From: Pseudomonas lini | Lineage (GTDB): Bacteria; Pseudomonadota; Gammaproteobacteria; Pseudomonadales; Pseudomonadaceae | Direction of reading: 5' to 3' | Length of the DNA: 64,000 nt | Assembly: GCF_964063345.1 (NCBI RefSeq) | Contig: NZ_OZ061318.1 | Location: 2,480,001 to 2,544,000, forward strand | Shown: positions 54,920 to 64,000 of the stretch, in pieces | Numbering within the stretch: position 1 is the first letter of the stretch | Layout of the letters: each line of letters opens with the position of its first letter | Made by a program: the position numbers and the translations under genes | Notes under the pieces: generated by a model | What the model was told of the DNA's origin: nothing | What the model saw: only the letters and a program-made list of their open reading frames with translations | The model's database searches: none

Positions 54920-55420
54920 TCAGAAGATCTCCTTGACGCTTTTGCCACGCTTGGCGGCAATGGATTCAGGAGACTGCATAGCTTTCAAACCTTTGAAAGT
55001 GGCGTGAACCACGTTTACCGGGTTAGTCGAGCCGTAGCACTTGGCCAGAACGTTCTGAACGCCAGCAACTTCGAGGACAGCACGCATAGCGCCGCCAGCG
55101 ATGATACCGGTACCTTCAGAAGCAGGCTGCATGTACACCTTCGAAGCGCCATGGGCGGACTTCATTGCGTACTGCAGAGTGGTGCCGTTCAGGTCAACTT
55201 GGATCATGTTGCGGCGAGCAGCTTCCATTGCCTTCTGGATCGCAGCAGGCACTTCACGCGACTTGCCACGGCCGAAGCCAACACGCCCTTTACCATCACC
55301 AACCACGGTCAACGCAGTGAAAGTGAAGATACGGCCGCCTTTAACGGTTTTGGCTACGCGGTTAACTTGAACCAGCTTCTCGATGTAGCCTTCGTCGCGC
55401 TTTTGGTCGTTATTTGACAT
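54920..55420 (-). CDS. rpsE: 30S ribosomal protein S5
   Basis: S5 lies near the decoding centre and affects accuracy. The 166 residues have the double-stranded RNA-binding-like N-terminal domain ([40 protein letters not shown]) and the C-terminal domain ([20 protein letters not shown]). The loop where spectinomycin-resistance changes occur ([10 protein letters not shown]) looks wild type. It follows rplR by 3 bp. Confidence 0.98.
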   Translation of the reverse strand: MSNNDQKRDEGYIEKLVQVNRVAKTVKGGRIFTFTALTVVGDGKGRVGFGRGKSREVPAAIQKAMEAARRNMIQVDLNGTTLQYAMKSAHGASKVYMQPASEGTGIIAGGAMRAVLEVAGVQNVLAKCYGSTNPVNVVHATFKGLKAMQSPESIAAKRGKSVKEIF

Positions 55421-55423
55421 AAC

Positions 55424-55774
55424 TTAGAACTCCAGCCCAGCTTCACGAGCAGCATCAGCCAGCGCCTTGACGCGGCCATGGTACTTGAAGCCAGAGCGGT
55501 CGAAAGCCACCTGCGAGACGCCAGCGGCTTTAGCACGCGTAGCGACCAGCTGGCCAACCTTAGTGGCCGCGTCGATGTTGCCAGTGGCGCCATCACGCAG
55601 TTCTTTATCCAAAGTCGAGGCACTTGCCAGGACTTTGTTGCCGTCGGCCGAAATGACCTGGGCGTAGATGTGCTGCGACGAGCGGAACACGCAGAGACGC
55701 ACGACTTCGAGTTCGTGCATTTTCAGGCGTGCTTTGCGAGCGCGACGCAGTCGAGTAACTTTTTTGTCGGTCAT
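55424..55774 (-). CDS. rplR: 50S ribosomal protein L18
   Basis: L18 binds 5S rRNA together with L5 and L25. The 116 residues start with a basic tail ([20 protein letters not shown]) and continue with [20 protein letters not shown] and [20 protein letters not shown], matching the family. It lies 10 bp after rplF. Confidence 0.98.
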   Translation of the reverse strand: MTDKKVTRLRRARKARLKMHELEVVRLCVFRSSQHIYAQVISADGNKVLASASTLDKELRDGATGNIDAATKVGQLVATRAKAAGVSQVAFDRSGFKYHGRVKALADAAREAGLEF

Positions 55775-55784
55775 TTGCTATGCC

Positions 55785-56318
55785 CTACTTCTTCTTGGCT
55801 TCTTTACGACGGACGACTTCGTCCGCGTAGCGCACACCTTTGCCTTTGTACGGCTCTGGTGGACGGAAGTCGCGGATCTCGGCGGCCACTTGACCTACCA
55901 GCTGCTTATCGATACCCCGAATCAGGATGTCGGTTTGGCTAGGAGTCTCAGCGGTGATGCCTTCCGGCAGTTCATAATCCACTGGATGCGAGAAGCCAAG
56001 AGCCAGGTTCAGCACTGTGCCTTTTGCTTGCGCTTTGTAACCAACACCGACCAGCTGGAGCTTGCGCTCGAAGCCTTGGCTTACGCCTTGGACCATGTTG
56101 TTTACCAACGCACGAGTGGTACCAGCCATTGCGCGAGTTTGTTGATCGCCATTGCGAGCAGCGAAACGCAGCTCACCAGCTTCTTCAACGATCTCAACGG
56201 ACGAATGGATGTTCAGTTCAAGAGTGCCCTTGGCACCCTTCACCGAAAGCTGTTGGCCTGCGAATTTGACTTCGACACCGGCTGGCAGCTTAACGGGGTT
56301 CTTAGCGACGCGTGACAT
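55785..56318 (-). CDS. rplF: 50S ribosomal protein L6
   Basis: L6 sits at the base of the factor-binding stalk beside the sarcin-ricin loop. The 177 residues contain two repeated L6 folds and the C-terminal signature [20 protein letters not shown]. The start is [19 protein letters not shown]. It follows rpsH by 12 bp. Confidence 0.98.
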   Translation of the reverse strand: MSRVAKNPVKLPAGVEVKFAGQQLSVKGAKGTLELNIHSSVEIVEEAGELRFAARNGDQQTRAMAGTTRALVNNMVQGVSQGFERKLQLVGVGYKAQAKGTVLNLALGFSHPVDYELPEGITAETPSQTDILIRGIDKQLVGQVAAEIRDFRPPEPYKGKGVRYADEVVRRKEAKKK

Positions 56319-56330
56319 GCTTATCCCCCC

Positions 56331-56723
56331 TTAGAACACAGTGCAAAGAACTTCGCCGCCGACACCGGCAGCGCGCGCAGCACGATCCGTCATCACACCT
56401 TTGTTGGTGGAGACGATAGACACACCGAGACCGCCACGAACTTTTGGCAGATCATCGACGGACTTGTACTGACGCAGGCCTGGACGGCTAACGCGCTTCA
56501 CTTCTTCGATGACCGGACGGCCTTCGAAGTACTTCAGCTCGATGGACAGCAGTGGTTTGATTTCGCTGCTGATCTGATAACCCGCAATGTAACCTTCGTC
56601 CTTCAGGACTTTGGCAACAGCTACCTTCAAAGTAGAAGATGGCATGCTTACGACGGACTTTTCAGCCATCTGGGCATTACGGATTCGAGTTAGCATGTCC
56701 GCTAACGGGTCCTGCATACTCAT
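56331..56723 (-). CDS. rpsH: 30S ribosomal protein S8
   Basis: S8 binds the central domain of 16S rRNA and, in E. coli, represses the spc operon by binding mRNA near rplE. The 130 residues begin [20 protein letters not shown] and end with the S8 core [20 protein letters not shown]. The gene is set 209 bp after rpsN, an unusually long gap for this operon, which contains two hairpins and a promoter-like sequence. Confidence 0.98.
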   Translation of the reverse strand: MSMQDPLADMLTRIRNAQMAEKSVVSMPSSTLKVAVAKVLKDEGYIAGYQISSEIKPLLSIELKYFEGRPVIEEVKRVSRPGLRQYKSVDDLPKVRGGLGVSIVSTNKGVMTDRAARAAGVGGEVLCTVF

Positions 56724-56792
56724 GGGCTAGACGCTCCTAATACAAAAAAATTAGCCTTGCGGCTACTACGTGTCGCCGAGCTCATCCATGCG

Positions 56793-56819
56793 AAAAAAGC
56801 ACGGGCTCAGGCGAGCCGG
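56793..56819 (-). terminator. Attenuator-like hairpin before rpsH
   Basis: On the minus strand GGCTC and GAGCC arms (plus C-G beyond a mismatch) are followed 5 bp later by TTTTTT, only about 25 nt after the start point of the predicted rpsH promoter. It looks like an intrinsic terminator in the leader. The stem is short, so leakage is likely. Confidence 0.5.
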
Positions 56820-56821
56820 GT

Positions 56822-56850
56822 ATTCTAGACACACCCCACAAATGAATCAA
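56822..56850 (-). promoter_or_regulatory. Predicted internal promoter before rpsH
   Basis: On the minus strand TTGATT (56845-56850), 17 bp, and TAGAAT (56822-56827). The -35 lies inside the 3' arm of the hairpin at 56844-56871. If real, it would let S8 and the downstream spc genes be made apart from the S10 group. Confidence 0.62.
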
Positions 56851-56871
56851 GCCCCAATAGGGGCTTGATTC
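56844..56871 (-). terminator. Perfect 12-bp hairpin after rpsN
   Basis: GAATCAAGCCCC and GGGGCTTGATTC form a perfect 12-bp stem with a 4-base loop, 61 bp past the rpsN stop. The bases that follow on the minus strand are ATTTGTGGGG, so the T run is poor and termination is partial at best; it may instead protect the upstream mRNA. Confidence 0.6.
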
Positions 56872-56932
56872 AAGTTCAAGGTCACCGATGGTCAGGATCT
56901 TGCGATCCCGAACACCGAGACTTTGATAGTGC

Positions 56933-57238
56933 TTACCAGCTGGCTTTAACCAGACCAGGTACGTCACCACGCATAGCAGCTTCACGCAGCTTGTTACGGC
57001 CGAGGCCGAACTTGCGGTAAACGCCGTGTGGACGACCGGTCAGGCGGCAGCGGTTACGCATGCGCGAAGCGCTTGCGTCACGTGGCTGCTTCTGCAGAGC
57101 TACTGTAGCTTCCCAACGCGCTTCTGGACTTGCGTTCAGATCAACGATGATAGCTTTCAGTGCTGCACGCTTTTTGGCGTACTTGGCAACCGTGAGCTGA
57201 CGTTTCAGCTCGCGGTTTTTCATGCTCATCTTGGCCAT
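56933..57238 (-). CDS. rpsN: 30S ribosomal protein S14 (zinc-independent form)
   Basis: S14 lies in the head of the small subunit. The 101 residues start [21 protein letters not shown] used the ATG at 57238, since earlier in-frame sequence is not conserved. The C-terminal signature [20 protein letters not shown] has a single Cys, so the four-Cys zinc ribbon of the short form is absent. It follows rplE by 13 bp. Confidence 0.97.
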   Translation of the reverse strand: MAKMSMKNRELKRQLTVAKYAKKRAALKAIIVDLNASPEARWEATVALQKQPRDASASRMRNRCRLTGRPHGVYRKFGLGRNKLREAAMRGDVPGLVKASW

Positions 57239-57251
57239 TTTCCTACTCCAA

Positions 57252-57791
57252 TCAGTTGCGGAACGGGAATTTGAAAGCACGCAACAGGGCGCGACCTTCA
57301 TCATCGTTCTTGGCAGTGGTGGTCAGGGTAATGTCCAGACCGCGGAGAGCATCGATCTTGTCGTAGTCGATTTCCGGGAAGATGATCTGCTCTTTAACGC
57401 CCATGCTGTAGTTACCACGACCATCGAAGGACTTGGCATTCAGGCCGCGGAAGTCGCGTACCCGAGGCAGGGAGATCGACAGCAGACGATCCAGGAATTC
57501 GTACATACGCTCACGGCGCAGGGTCACTTTGACGCCGATCGGCCAACCTTCACGGACTTTAAAGCCAGCGATGGATTTCCGAGCGTAGGTCACAACGACT
57601 TTCTGGCCGGTGATCTTTTCCAGGTCAGCAACAGCGTGCTCGATGACTTTTTTGTCACCGACCGCTTCGCCCAGACCCATGTTCAGGGTGATTTTTGTAA
57701 CGCGTGGAACTTCCATCACGTTCGAAAGCTTAAGTTCTTCCTTAAGCTTCGGTGCGATTTCCTTCCAGTAAATCTCTTTTAGTCGTGCCAT
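57252..57791 (-). CDS. rplE: 50S ribosomal protein L5
   Basis: L5 binds 5S rRNA and forms an intersubunit bridge with S13. The 179 residues include [40 protein letters not shown] and [18 protein letters not shown] [20 protein letters not shown]. In E. coli the S8 repression site spans the start of this gene. I cannot verify an equivalent fold by eye. It follows rplX by 20 bp. Confidence 0.98.
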   Translation of the reverse strand: MARLKEIYWKEIAPKLKEELKLSNVMEVPRVTKITLNMGLGEAVGDKKVIEHAVADLEKITGQKVVVTYARKSIAGFKVREGWPIGVKVTLRRERMYEFLDRLLSISLPRVRDFRGLNAKSFDGRGNYSMGVKEQIIFPEIDYDKIDALRGLDITLTTTAKNDDEGRALLRAFKFPFRN

Positions 57792-57811
57792 GGTCTTCTA
57801 CCTAGCAGTGT

Positions 57812-58126
57812 TCAAGCATCAACCGCTTTTTGGGTCGACTTGAAGACACGAATTTTCTTGCCGTCTTCTACTTTGAAACCAACGCGGTCAGCCTTGTTGG
57901 TTTCGCCGTTGAAAATGGCGACGTTAGAAGCGTCCAGTGGAGCTTCTTTTTCGACGATACCGCCTTGTACGCCCGACATCGGGTTAGGCTTGGTATGACG
58001 CTTAACCAGGTTCAGACCGCCAATAACCAGACGGTTATTAGCGAGAACCTTAAGCACCTTACCGCGCTTACCTTTGTCTTTGCCGGCGATCACGATGATC
58101 TCGTCGTCACGACGAATCTTTTGCAT
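57812..58126 (-). CDS. rplX: 50S ribosomal protein L24
   Basis: L24 is an assembly initiator that binds the 5' end of 23S rRNA. The 104 residues begin with a KOW motif ([20 protein letters not shown]) and contain the conserved [20 protein letters not shown]. It follows rplN by 11 bp. Confidence 0.98.
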   Translation of the reverse strand: MQKIRRDDEIIVIAGKDKGKRGKVLKVLANNRLVIGGLNLVKRHTKPNPMSGVQGGIVEKEAPLDASNVAIFNGETNKADRVGFKVEDGKKIRVFKSTQKAVDA

Positions 58127-58137
58127 GTCGGATCTCC

Positions 58138-58506
58138 TTACAGCACTTCTGGGGCGAGCGAGACGATCTTCATGAACTTCTCAGTACGAAGTTCACGGGT
58201 CACTGGCCCAAAGATACGGGTGCCGATCGGCTCTTGCTTGTTGTTCAGAAGAACAGCAGCGTTGCCATCAAAGCGGATAATGGAGCCATCAGCACGACGT
58301 ACGCCGTGACGAGTGCGGACTACAACAGCAGTCATCACTTGGCCTTTTTTCACTTTACCGCGAGGAATTGCTTCCTTCACGGTAACTTTGATGATGTCAC
58401 CGATACCAGCGTAACGACGATGGGAGCCACCCAGCACCTTGATGCACATAACGCGGCGTGCGCCGCTGTTATCGGCCACATCGAGCATGGATTGAGTCTG
58501 AATCAT
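58138..58506 (-). CDS. rplN: 50S ribosomal protein L14
   Basis: L14 lies at the subunit interface and binds silencing factor RsfS. The 122 residues start [20 protein letters not shown] and contain [20 protein letters not shown] and the nucleic-acid-binding [20 protein letters not shown]. It follows rpsQ by 23 bp. Confidence 0.98.
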   Translation of the reverse strand: MIQTQSMLDVADNSGARRVMCIKVLGGSHRRYAGIGDIIKVTVKEAIPRGKVKKGQVMTAVVVRTRHGVRRADGSIIRFDGNAAVLLNNKQEPIGTRIFGPVTRELRTEKFMKIVSLAPEVL

Positions 58507-58529
58507 ATAATTTCTCCGACCCCTAGTCC

Positions 58530-58796
58530 TTAGACTTCCACAGCGCGTTCGAGAACATCAACCAGCGCCCAAGACTTGGTCTTGGCCAAAGGACGAGTTT
58601 CACGAATAGTGACTTTGTCGCCGATGTGGCACTGATTGGTTTCGTCGTGCGCGTGCAGCTTAGTCGAACGCTTAACGTATTTACCGTAGATCGGGTGCTT
58701 TACGCGACGCTCGATCAGAACGGTGATGGTCTTGTCCATTTTGTCGCTGACAACACGGCCAGTCAGCGTACGGACGGTTTTTTCGGCTTCAGCCAT
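58530..58796 (-). CDS. rpsQ: 30S ribosomal protein S17
   Basis: S17 is a primary binder of 16S rRNA with an OB fold. The 88 residues include [40 protein letters not shown] and [20 protein letters not shown], matching the whole family. It follows rpmC by 2 bp. Confidence 0.98.
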   Translation of the reverse strand: MAEAEKTVRTLTGRVVSDKMDKTITVLIERRVKHPIYGKYVKRSTKLHAHDETNQCHIGDKVTIRETRPLAKTKSWALVDVLERAVEV

Positions 58797-58798
58797 GA

Positions 58799-58990
58799 TT
58801 ACTTACCTGCCTGCTGTTTGAGCACAGTCTTCACGCGAGCGATGTCACGCTTAACTTGCCGGAGCAGGTGAGACTGCCCCAACTGGCCAGTTGCTTTCTG
58901 CATACGCAGATTGAACTGGTCGCGCAGCAGGCCGAGCAGTTGCTCGTTAAGCTGCGGCGCGTCTTTTTCACGAAGTTCGTTCGCTTTCAT
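58799..58990 (-). CDS. rpmC: 50S ribosomal protein L29
   Basis: L29 sits at the tunnel exit next to L23, where SRP and trigger factor dock. The 63-residue two-helix protein reads [20 protein letters not shown] to LKQQAGK. The second of two adjacent ATGs, at 58990, gives the family length; it overlaps the last base of rplP. Confidence 0.97.
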   Translation of the reverse strand: MKANELREKDAPQLNEQLLGLLRDQFNLRMQKATGQLGQSHLLRQVKRDIARVKTVLKQQAGK

Positions 58991-59403
58991 CACATCACCG
59001 TCCGTTTAACAAAGGCGGTGGCGAGCGGCAGCTTTGCAGCAGCCAGGGCAAAAGCCTCACGCGCCAGCTCTTCAGAAACACCCTCGATTTCATACAGGAC
59101 TTTGCCTGGCTGAATCTGGGCAACCCAGTACTCCACACTACCCTTACCTTTACCCATCCGAACTTCGAGTGGCTTTTTGGAAATAGGCTTGTCCGGGAAT
59201 ACACGGATCCAGATCTTGCCGCCACGTTTAACGTGACGGGTCAGAGCACGACGCGCTGACTCGATCTGACGAGCGGTGAGACGACCACGAGCTACAGACT
59301 TCAGCGCGAACTCGCCGAAGCTGACTTTGCTACCGCGCTGAGCCAGACCACGGTTGTGGCCTGTCATCTGCTTGCGGAACTTCGTACGCTTTGGTTGCAA
59401 CAT
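58990..59403 (-). CDS. rplP: 50S ribosomal protein L16
   Basis: L16 shapes the A site of the large subunit. The 137 residues begin [20 protein letters not shown]. The block [20 protein letters not shown] includes the loop whose Arg is hydroxylated by a YcfD-type oxygenase in E. coli. It follows rpsC by 12 bp. Confidence 0.98.
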   Translation of the reverse strand: MLQPKRTKFRKQMTGHNRGLAQRGSKVSFGEFALKSVARGRLTARQIESARRALTRHVKRGGKIWIRVFPDKPISKKPLEVRMGKGKGSVEYWVAQIQPGKVLYEIEGVSEELAREAFALAAAKLPLATAFVKRTVM

Positions 59404-59415
59404 TTGGCGTACCCC

Positions 59416-60102
59416 TTACTTAGCAGCTTTTTTACGAGGCGCTGGTGCTTGTGGTTTCAGTTCTTCTTGGCGACCACCAATTACTTCGCCTTTGAAGATC
59501 CAAACCTTTACACCGATCACACCGTAAGTGGTGTGAGCTTCGTAGTTGGCATAGTCGATGTCGGCACGCAGGGTGTGCAGTGGCACACGACCTTCGCGAT
59601 ACCATTCAGTACGTGCGATTTCAGCACCGCCGAGACGACCGCTCACTTGGATTTTGATGCCTTTGGCACCAATGCGCATGGCGTTCTGAACAGCGCGCTT
59701 CATAGCGCGACGGAACATTACGCGACGCTCCAGCTGCTGAGCTACGCTCTGCGCAACCAGCATACCGTCGAGCTCCGGCTTACGGATCTCTTCGATATTG
59801 ATGTGCACAGGCACACCCATTTGCTTGGTCAGGTCCTGACGCAGTTTCTCAACATCTTCACCTTTCTTCCCGATAACGATACCTGGACGAGCGGTGTGGA
59901 TGGTGATACGTGCAGTCTGAGCCGGACGATGGATATCGATACGGCTTACGGACGCGCTTTTTAGTTTGTCTTGGAGATACTCACGCACCTTCAGATCAGC
60001 GAACAAATAGTCCGCATAAGTCCGACCGTCTGCGTACCAGACGGAGGTGTGCTCCTTGACGATTCCCAGGCGAATGCCAATGGGATGTACTTTCTGACCC
60101 AT
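59416..60102 (-). CDS. rpsC: 30S ribosomal protein S3
   Basis: S3 lines the mRNA entry channel. I set the start at 60102 ([20 protein letters not shown]), the universal S3 beginning, giving 228 residues; a longer frame upstream covers rplV. The type II KH domain is at [20 protein letters not shown]. The C-terminus ends in a basic tail, PAPRKKAAK. It follows rplV by 13 bp. Confidence 0.98.
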
Positions 60103-60115
60103 CTCTTCGACTCCG

Positions 60116-60448
60116 TTACTTGTCAGCAACCTTGACAGTGATATGGCAAGACCGCTTGACGATGCGATCAGCACGGCCTTTGGCACGTGGCATGATGCGC
60201 TTCAGCGAACGCCCTTCGTTGACGAAAACGGTGCTGACTTTAAGGTCATCAACGTCTGCGCCTTCGTTATGCTCGGCGTTGGCTACGGCCGACTCCAGCA
60301 CTTTCTTCATGATCTCGGCGGCTTTCTTACTGCTGAAAGCCAACAAGTTGAGCGCTTCGCCCACCTTCTTCCCGCGGATCTGGTCGGCGACCAAGCGGGC
60401 TTTCTGGGCGGAGATTCGAGCGCCCGACAACTTAGCGGCTACTTCCAT
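60116..60448 (-). CDS. rplV: 50S ribosomal protein L22
   Basis: L22 reaches into the exit tunnel through a long beta-hairpin, where changes alter macrolide sensitivity. The 110 residues show [20 protein letters not shown] and the hairpin [20 protein letters not shown] without deletion. It follows rpsS by 11 bp. Confidence 0.98.
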
Positions 60449-60459
60449 TTCCTAACCCC

Positions 60460-60735
60460 TTAACGCTTGGCTTTCTTGTCTGCCACGTGCCCACGATAAG
60501 TGCGGGTACCGGCGAACTCGCCCAGTTTGTGGCCGACCATGTCTTCGTTAACGAGAACTGGGACGTGTTGACGACCGTTGTGTACTGCGATGGTCAAACC
60601 GACCATTTGTGGCAGGATCATCGAACGACGCGACCAGGTTTTCACCGGTTTGCGATCATTCTTTTCCGCCGCCACTTCGATCTTCTTCAGTAGGTGAAGA
60701 TCGATAAAAGGACCTTTTTTCAGAGAACGTGGCAC
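60460..60735 (-). CDS. rpsS: 30S ribosomal protein S19
   Basis: S19 forms the top of the small-subunit head with S13. The 91 residues begin [20 protein letters not shown] and carry the signature [20 protein letters not shown]. It follows rplB by 16 bp. Confidence 0.98.
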   Translation of the reverse strand: MPRSLKKGPFIDLHLLKKIEVAAEKNDRKPVKTWSRRSMILPQMVGLTIAVHNGRQHVPVLVNEDMVGHKLGEFAGTRTYRGHVADKKAKR

Positions 60736-60751
60736 TGTCGTATCCCTCTAT

Positions 60752-61576
60752 TTACTTGCGACGACGGACGATCATTTTGTCGGTACGCTTATTACCACGA
60801 GTCTTCGCGCCCTTAGTCGGGAAGCCCCATGGCGATACCGGATGACGACCACCAGAGGTACGACCTTCACCACCACCATGTGGGTGGTCAACCGGGTTCA
60901 TGGCAACACCACGAACGGTTGGGCGAACGCCACGCCAGCGTTTGGCACCAGCTTTACCCAGCGAACGCAGGCTGTGCTCGGAGTTCGAGACTTCACCCAG
61001 GGTCGCGCGGCATTCAGCCAGCACTTTACGCATCTCACCAGAACGCAGACGCAGGGTCACGTAGACACCTTCACGAGCGATCAGCTGAGCCGAAGCACCA
61101 GCGGAACGAGCGATTTGCGCGCCTTTACCTGGCTTCAATTCGATGCCGTGTACGGTGCTACCAACTGGAATGTTACGCAGTTGCAGAGCGTTGCCCGGCT
61201 TGATCGGTGCCAGAGCACCTGCGATCAGCTGGTCACCAGCACTCACGCCTTTAGGGGCGATGATGTAGCGACGCTCGCCATCTGCGTACAGCAGCAGAGC
61301 GATGTGAGCAGTACGGTTTGGATCGTATTCAATACGCTCGACAGTGGCAGAGATGCCATCTTTGTCGTTGCGACGGAAATCGACCAGACGATAATGCTGC
61401 TTATGGCCACCACCGATGTGACGAGTGGTAATACGACCATTGTTGTTACGACCACCAGTCTTCGATTTTTTCTCGAGCAGCGGTGCGTGAGGAGCGCCTT
61501 TATGCAGCTCCTGGTTGACCACCTTGACCACAAAACGGCGGCCAGGGGAAGTCGGTTTGCATTTAACGATTGCCAT
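60752..61576 (-). CDS. rplB: 50S ribosomal protein L2
   Basis: L2 is needed for subunit joining and lies by the peptidyl-transferase centre. The 274 residues contain an OB fold and an SH3-like domain, and the conserved loop [20 protein letters not shown] with the functionally important His. It begins [20 protein letters not shown] and follows rplW by 14 bp. Confidence 0.98.
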   Translation of the reverse strand: MAIVKCKPTSPGRRFVVKVVNQELHKGAPHAPLLEKKSKTGGRNNNGRITTRHIGGGHKQHYRLVDFRRNDKDGISATVERIEYDPNRTAHIALLLYADGERRYIIAPKGVSAGDQLIAGALAPIKPGNALQLRNIPVGSTVHGIELKPGKGAQIARSAGASAQLIAREGVYVTLRLRSGEMRKVLAECRATLGEVSNSEHSLRSLGKAGAKRWRGVRPTVRGVAMNPVDHPHGGGEGRTSGGRHPVSPWGFPTKGAKTRGNKRTDKMIVRRRK

Positions 61577-61590
61577 GATGCACCCCTTCC

Positions 61591-61890
61591 TTACTCAGCA
61601 CTGCTGCTGAAATCGAGATCTTGGCCTGGCTGAAGGGAGATAACTGCCTTCTTCCAGTCATTACGCTTGCCCAGACCGCGAGCAGTGCGCTTGCTCTTAC
61701 CCAGAACATTCAGGGTAGTAACACGCTCTACTTTCACGCTGAACAGGCTTTCGACGGCCTTCTTGATTTCCAGCTTGGTTGCGTCAGTTGCAACCTTGAA
61801 AACGAACTGGCCTTTCTTGTCAGCCAGAACCGTAGCCTTCTCGGAAACGTGCGGGCCAAGCAGAACTTTAAATACGCGTTCCTGGTTCAT
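61591..61890 (-). CDS. rplW: 50S ribosomal protein L23
   Basis: L23 is the trigger-factor and SRP docking site at the tunnel exit. The 99 residues start [20 protein letters not shown] and include the rRNA-binding strand [20 protein letters not shown]. Its ATG overlaps the rplD stop by 4 bp. Confidence 0.98.
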
Positions 61891-62489
61891 CCCAGCAGCT
61901 CCTCGAATTTCTTCACGGCCGACACGGTGATCAACACCTTGTCGTATGCGATCAGACTAACTGGATCGGAACCTTGCACGTCACGTACATCAACGTGTGG
62001 CAGGTTGCGAGCAGCCAGGTACAGGTTCTGATCAACCACTTCAGACACGATCAAGACGTCAGTCAGGCCCATGCCGGTCAGTTTGTTCAGCAGATCTTTG
62101 GTCTTCGGTGCATCAACAGCGAAGTCCTGAACCACAACCAGACGATCAGTACGCACCAGCTCAGCAAGGATGGAACGCATTGCTGCGCGATACATCTTCT
62201 TGTTCAGCTTCTGGGTGTGATCCTGAGGACGAGCTGCGAAAGTGGTACCGCCGCCACGCCAGATTGGGCTACGGATAGTACCGGCACGAGCACGGCCAGT
62301 ACCTTTCTGACGCCATGGGCGCTTACCGCCACCACGAACGTCGGAACGGGTCTTTTGCTGCTTGCTACCTTGACGGCCGCCGGCCATGTAGGCCACGACT
62401 GCTTGGTGAACCAGCGTCTCGTTGAATTCGCCGCCAAATGTCAGTTCGGAAACTTCGATCGCTTGAGCGTCATTTACATTTAATTGCAT
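61887..62489 (-). CDS. rplD: 50S ribosomal protein L4
   Basis: L4 enters the exit tunnel through a long loop ([20 protein letters not shown]). In E. coli it also represses the S10 operon at the levels of transcription and translation. The 200 residues match the family. The short leader before rpsJ here does not obviously offer the E. coli-type L4 target. It follows rplC by 12 bp. Confidence 0.98.
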
Positions 62490-62501
62490 GTCAGCTTCCC
62501 C

Positions 62502-63137
62502 TTAACCGCGAGCCTTGGCTGCTGGACGTACAACCAAGTTGCCGCCAGTAGCGCCAGGAACAGCACCCTTGACCAACAACAGATTGCGTTCAGCGTCCAC
62601 GCGCACTACTTCGAGGGACTGCACGGTCACGCGCTCAGCGCCCATATGACCGGACATTTTTTTGCCCTTGAATACACGACCAGGAGTCTGGCACTGGCCG
62701 ATAGAGCCTGGAACGCGGTGGGACACGGAGTTACCGTGGGTATTATCTTGCCCGCGGAAGTTCCAACGCTTGATCGTACCCTGGAAGCCTTTACCTTTGG
62801 ACTGACCGGTTACATCAACCAGTTGACCAGCAGCGAAGATTTCAGCGTTGATCAGATCGCCGGCCTGGTACTCGCCTTCTTCAAGGCGGAATTCCATTAC
62901 GGTACGACCAGCGGCAACGTTCGCTTTAGCGAAGTGGCCAGCCTGAGCAGCTGTAACACGCGAAGCACGACGCTCGCCTACAGTGACTTGCACTGCACGA
63001 TAGCCATCGGTCTCTTCAGTTTTGAACTGGGTGACGCGATTCGGCTCGATCTCAATGACCGTGACCGGAATGGAGACACCTTCTTCGGTGAAAATACGGG
63101 TCATACCGCATTTACGACCGACTACACCAATAGTCAT
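62502..63137 (-). CDS. rplC: 50S ribosomal protein L3
   Basis: L3 starts 50S assembly and reaches the peptidyl-transferase centre. The 211 residues begin [20 protein letters not shown] at the ATG at 63137; an earlier in-frame ATG is not conserved. The loop [20 protein letters not shown] contains the Gln methylated by PrmB in E. coli. It lies 80 bp after rpsJ. Confidence 0.98.
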   Translation of the reverse strand: MTIGVVGRKCGMTRIFTEEGVSIPVTVIEIEPNRVTQFKTEETDGYRAVQVTVGERRASRVTAAQAGHFAKANVAAGRTVMEFRLEEGEYQAGDLINAEIFAAGQLVDVTGQSKGKGFQGTIKRWNFRGQDNTHGNSVSHRVPGSIGQCQTPGRVFKGKKMSGHMGAERVTVQSLEVVRVDAERNLLLVKGAVPGATGGNLVVRPAAKARG

Positions 63138-63217
63138 GTTGTAAACCTCATGAGTGTACGGGGCTTTCACCCGCTATGGCCGCCCATTTCAGAGCGTTAC
63201 ACGACTAAGACCGAGTC

Positions 63218-63529
63218 TTAGCCGAGGCTGATCTGCACTTCCACACCGGCCGCAAGATCAAGCTTCATAAGTGCATCAACGGTTTTATCCGTTGGCTGGA
63301 CGATGTCCAGAACGCGCTTATGAGTACGGATCTCGTACTGGTCACGCGCGTCTTTATTGACGTGCGGGGAGACCAGAACGGTGAACCGCTCTTTACGGGT
63401 AGGCAGTGGAATTGGACCACGCACTTGAGCACCAGTACGTTTCGCGGTTTCCACGATTTCCTGGGTGGATTGGTCGATCAGGCGATGGTCAAAAGCCTTC
63501 AACCTGATACGGATTTGCTGATTTTGCAT
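63218..63529 (-). CDS. rpsJ: 30S ribosomal protein S10 / NusE
   Basis: S10 is a ribosomal head protein and, as NusE, the partner of NusB in antitermination. The 103 residues read [20 protein letters not shown] to VEVQISLG, with the signature [20 protein letters not shown]. It is the first gene of the S10 cluster, about 60 bp after a consensus-like promoter. Confidence 0.98.
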
Positions 63530-63591
63530 TGGATTTCAGACTCCGGCTGCTATTCCCACCGAGCGCAATACGCCCGTTAAAAGGAGGCGCA

Positions 63592-63620
63592 ATTCTATAG
63601 ACGCCCCATATAGGTGTCAA
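63592..63620 (-). promoter_or_regulatory. Predicted main promoter of the S10-spc cluster
   Basis: On the minus strand a perfect TTGACA (63615-63620), a 17-bp spacer and TAGAAT (63592-63597). It follows directly after the tuf terminator. The start point would lie near 63585, giving a leader of about 55 nt before rpsJ. AGGAGGCG at 63582-63589 is on the plus strand and is not the rpsJ ribosome-binding site. Confidence 0.85.
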
Positions 63621-63624
63621 CCCA

Positions 63625-63655
63625 ATAAAAAAGCCCCCGCTAAGCGGAGGCCTTT
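63625..63655 (-). terminator. Rho-independent terminator of tuf
   Basis: On the minus strand GCCTCCGC and GCGGGGGC arms with a 3-base loop precede TTTTTTATT, about 32 bp after the tuf stop. It insulates the translation-factor genes from the S10 cluster. Confidence 0.92.
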
Positions 63656-63686
63656 TCAACTCATCGAAGCTAACTCAAAAAAGAGC

Positions 63687-64000
63687 TTACTCGATGATTT
63701 TGGCTACGACGCCAGCGCCGACGGTACGACCGCCTTCACGGATAGCGAAACGCAGACCGTCTTCCATTGCGATGGTCTTGATCAGGGTGACAACCATTTT
63801 GATGTTGTCGCCTGGCATTACCATCTCAACGCCTTCCGGCAGTTCGCAGTTACCAGTCACGTCAGTAGTACGGAAGTAGAACTGTGGACGGTAGCCTTTG
63901 AAGAACGGAGTGTGACGACCGCCTTCTTCTTTGCTCAGAACGTAGACTTCAGCTTCGAACTTGGTGTGCGGCTTAACCGAACCCGGCTTAACCAGAACCT
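63687..64000 (-). CDS. tuf: Elongation factor Tu, C-terminal end (partial)
   Basis: The last 104 codons of EF-Tu, the GTPase that brings aminoacyl-tRNA to the ribosome. The segment is domain III and ends [19 protein letters not shown] before TAA. The N-terminal part lies beyond the window. In Pseudomonas tuf, after rpsL, rpsG and fusA, precedes rpsJ. A second identical copy usually exists elsewhere, so tufA and tufB cannot be told apart. Confidence 0.97.
   Translation of the reverse strand, partial: VLVKPGSVKPHTKFEAEVYVLSKEEGGRHTPFFKGYRPQFYFRTTDVTGNCELPEGVEMVMPGDNIKMVVTLIKTIAMEDGLRFAIREGGRTVGAGVVAKIIE

Noticed and set aside
56782..56985. A 67-codon minus-strand frame over the rpsN-rpsH gap
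   Set aside because: It overlaps rpsN in another frame, has no ribosome-binding site and runs through the hairpins; it shows no known domain.

Overview
This window comes from a Pseudomonas chromosome, most likely the P. fluorescens group. Three things point there. The gene order matches, as I recall it, two blocks of P. aeruginosa PAO1: the dxs, btu, rib, ybbN, Zur operon and oprG block (about PA4044-PA4069), and the ssb, uvrA, ferritin, katA and ribosomal block (about PA4232-PA4265). The intergenic spaces carry paired REP sequences (REPINs) of the kind abundant in this group. The proteins themselves are typical of Pseudomonas. No integrase, transposase, phage gene, CRISPR array, tRNA or rRNA was found.

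Layout. 1-4.5 kb: the 3' end of dxs, then cobalamin uptake (btuB, btuF), a small membrane protein and ribA. 4.5-11.4 kb, minus strand: a tight riboflavin and housekeeping operon, nrdR-ribD-ribC-ribBA-ribH-nusB-thiL-pgpA plus a solute-binding protein. 11.5-14.1 kb: a YbaY lipoprotein, a methyltransferase, the chaperone-like thioredoxin YbbN and a small unknown protein. 14.2-17.6 kb: a zinc-starvation type operon (His-rich DUF2796 protein, ABC ATPase, FtsX-like permease, DUF3299 protein) behind a candidate Zur box. 17.7-20.5 kb: oprG behind a candidate ANR box, convergent with two sugar-nucleotide SDR genes. 20.9-29.5 kb: the Lhr helicase, then a four-gene overlapping set (DUF72, endonuclease/phosphatase-fold protein, cardiolipin synthase ClsB, YbhN-like protein). 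29.6-33.3 kb: a hydrolase, a DUF3182 protein, a GlxA-type regulator and a divergent isochorismatase-like hydrolase.

33.5-39.9 kb is the most unusual region. It is an eight-gene yjf-type cassette: YjfI, PspA/YjfJ, a rhomboid protease, a K+-channel-like protein, YjfK, YjfL, YjfM and the ATP-grasp protein YjfC. It lies behind two identical perfect palindromes, CTCACGCGTGAG. It reads as a membrane-stress or membrane-peptide system in which a PspA coat protein works with an ion channel, an intramembrane protease, small membrane and lipoproteins and a peptide/amine ligase. An OsmC-YcaO fusion follows at 40.0-42.2 kb.

42.4-49.6 kb: ssb and a YajR transporter, divergent uvrA, then a ferritin annotated by similarity as bacterioferritin but lacking the haem-ligand Met52, and katA with an OxyR-like half site. 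49.8-63.5 kb, minus strand: the fused S10-spc-alpha ribosomal clusters (rpsJ to rplQ, including secY and rpoA), followed upstream by the 3' end of tuf. Three strong-looking sigma70 promoters, each with a 17-bp spacer, sit just beyond hairpins before rpsJ, rpsH and rpsM. They suggest a cluster that is ended and restarted internally.

Regulatory calls rest on visual motif matching and were not tested computationally. Gene starts were moved from the longest reading frame where a ribosome-binding site, signal peptide or family length argued for it.
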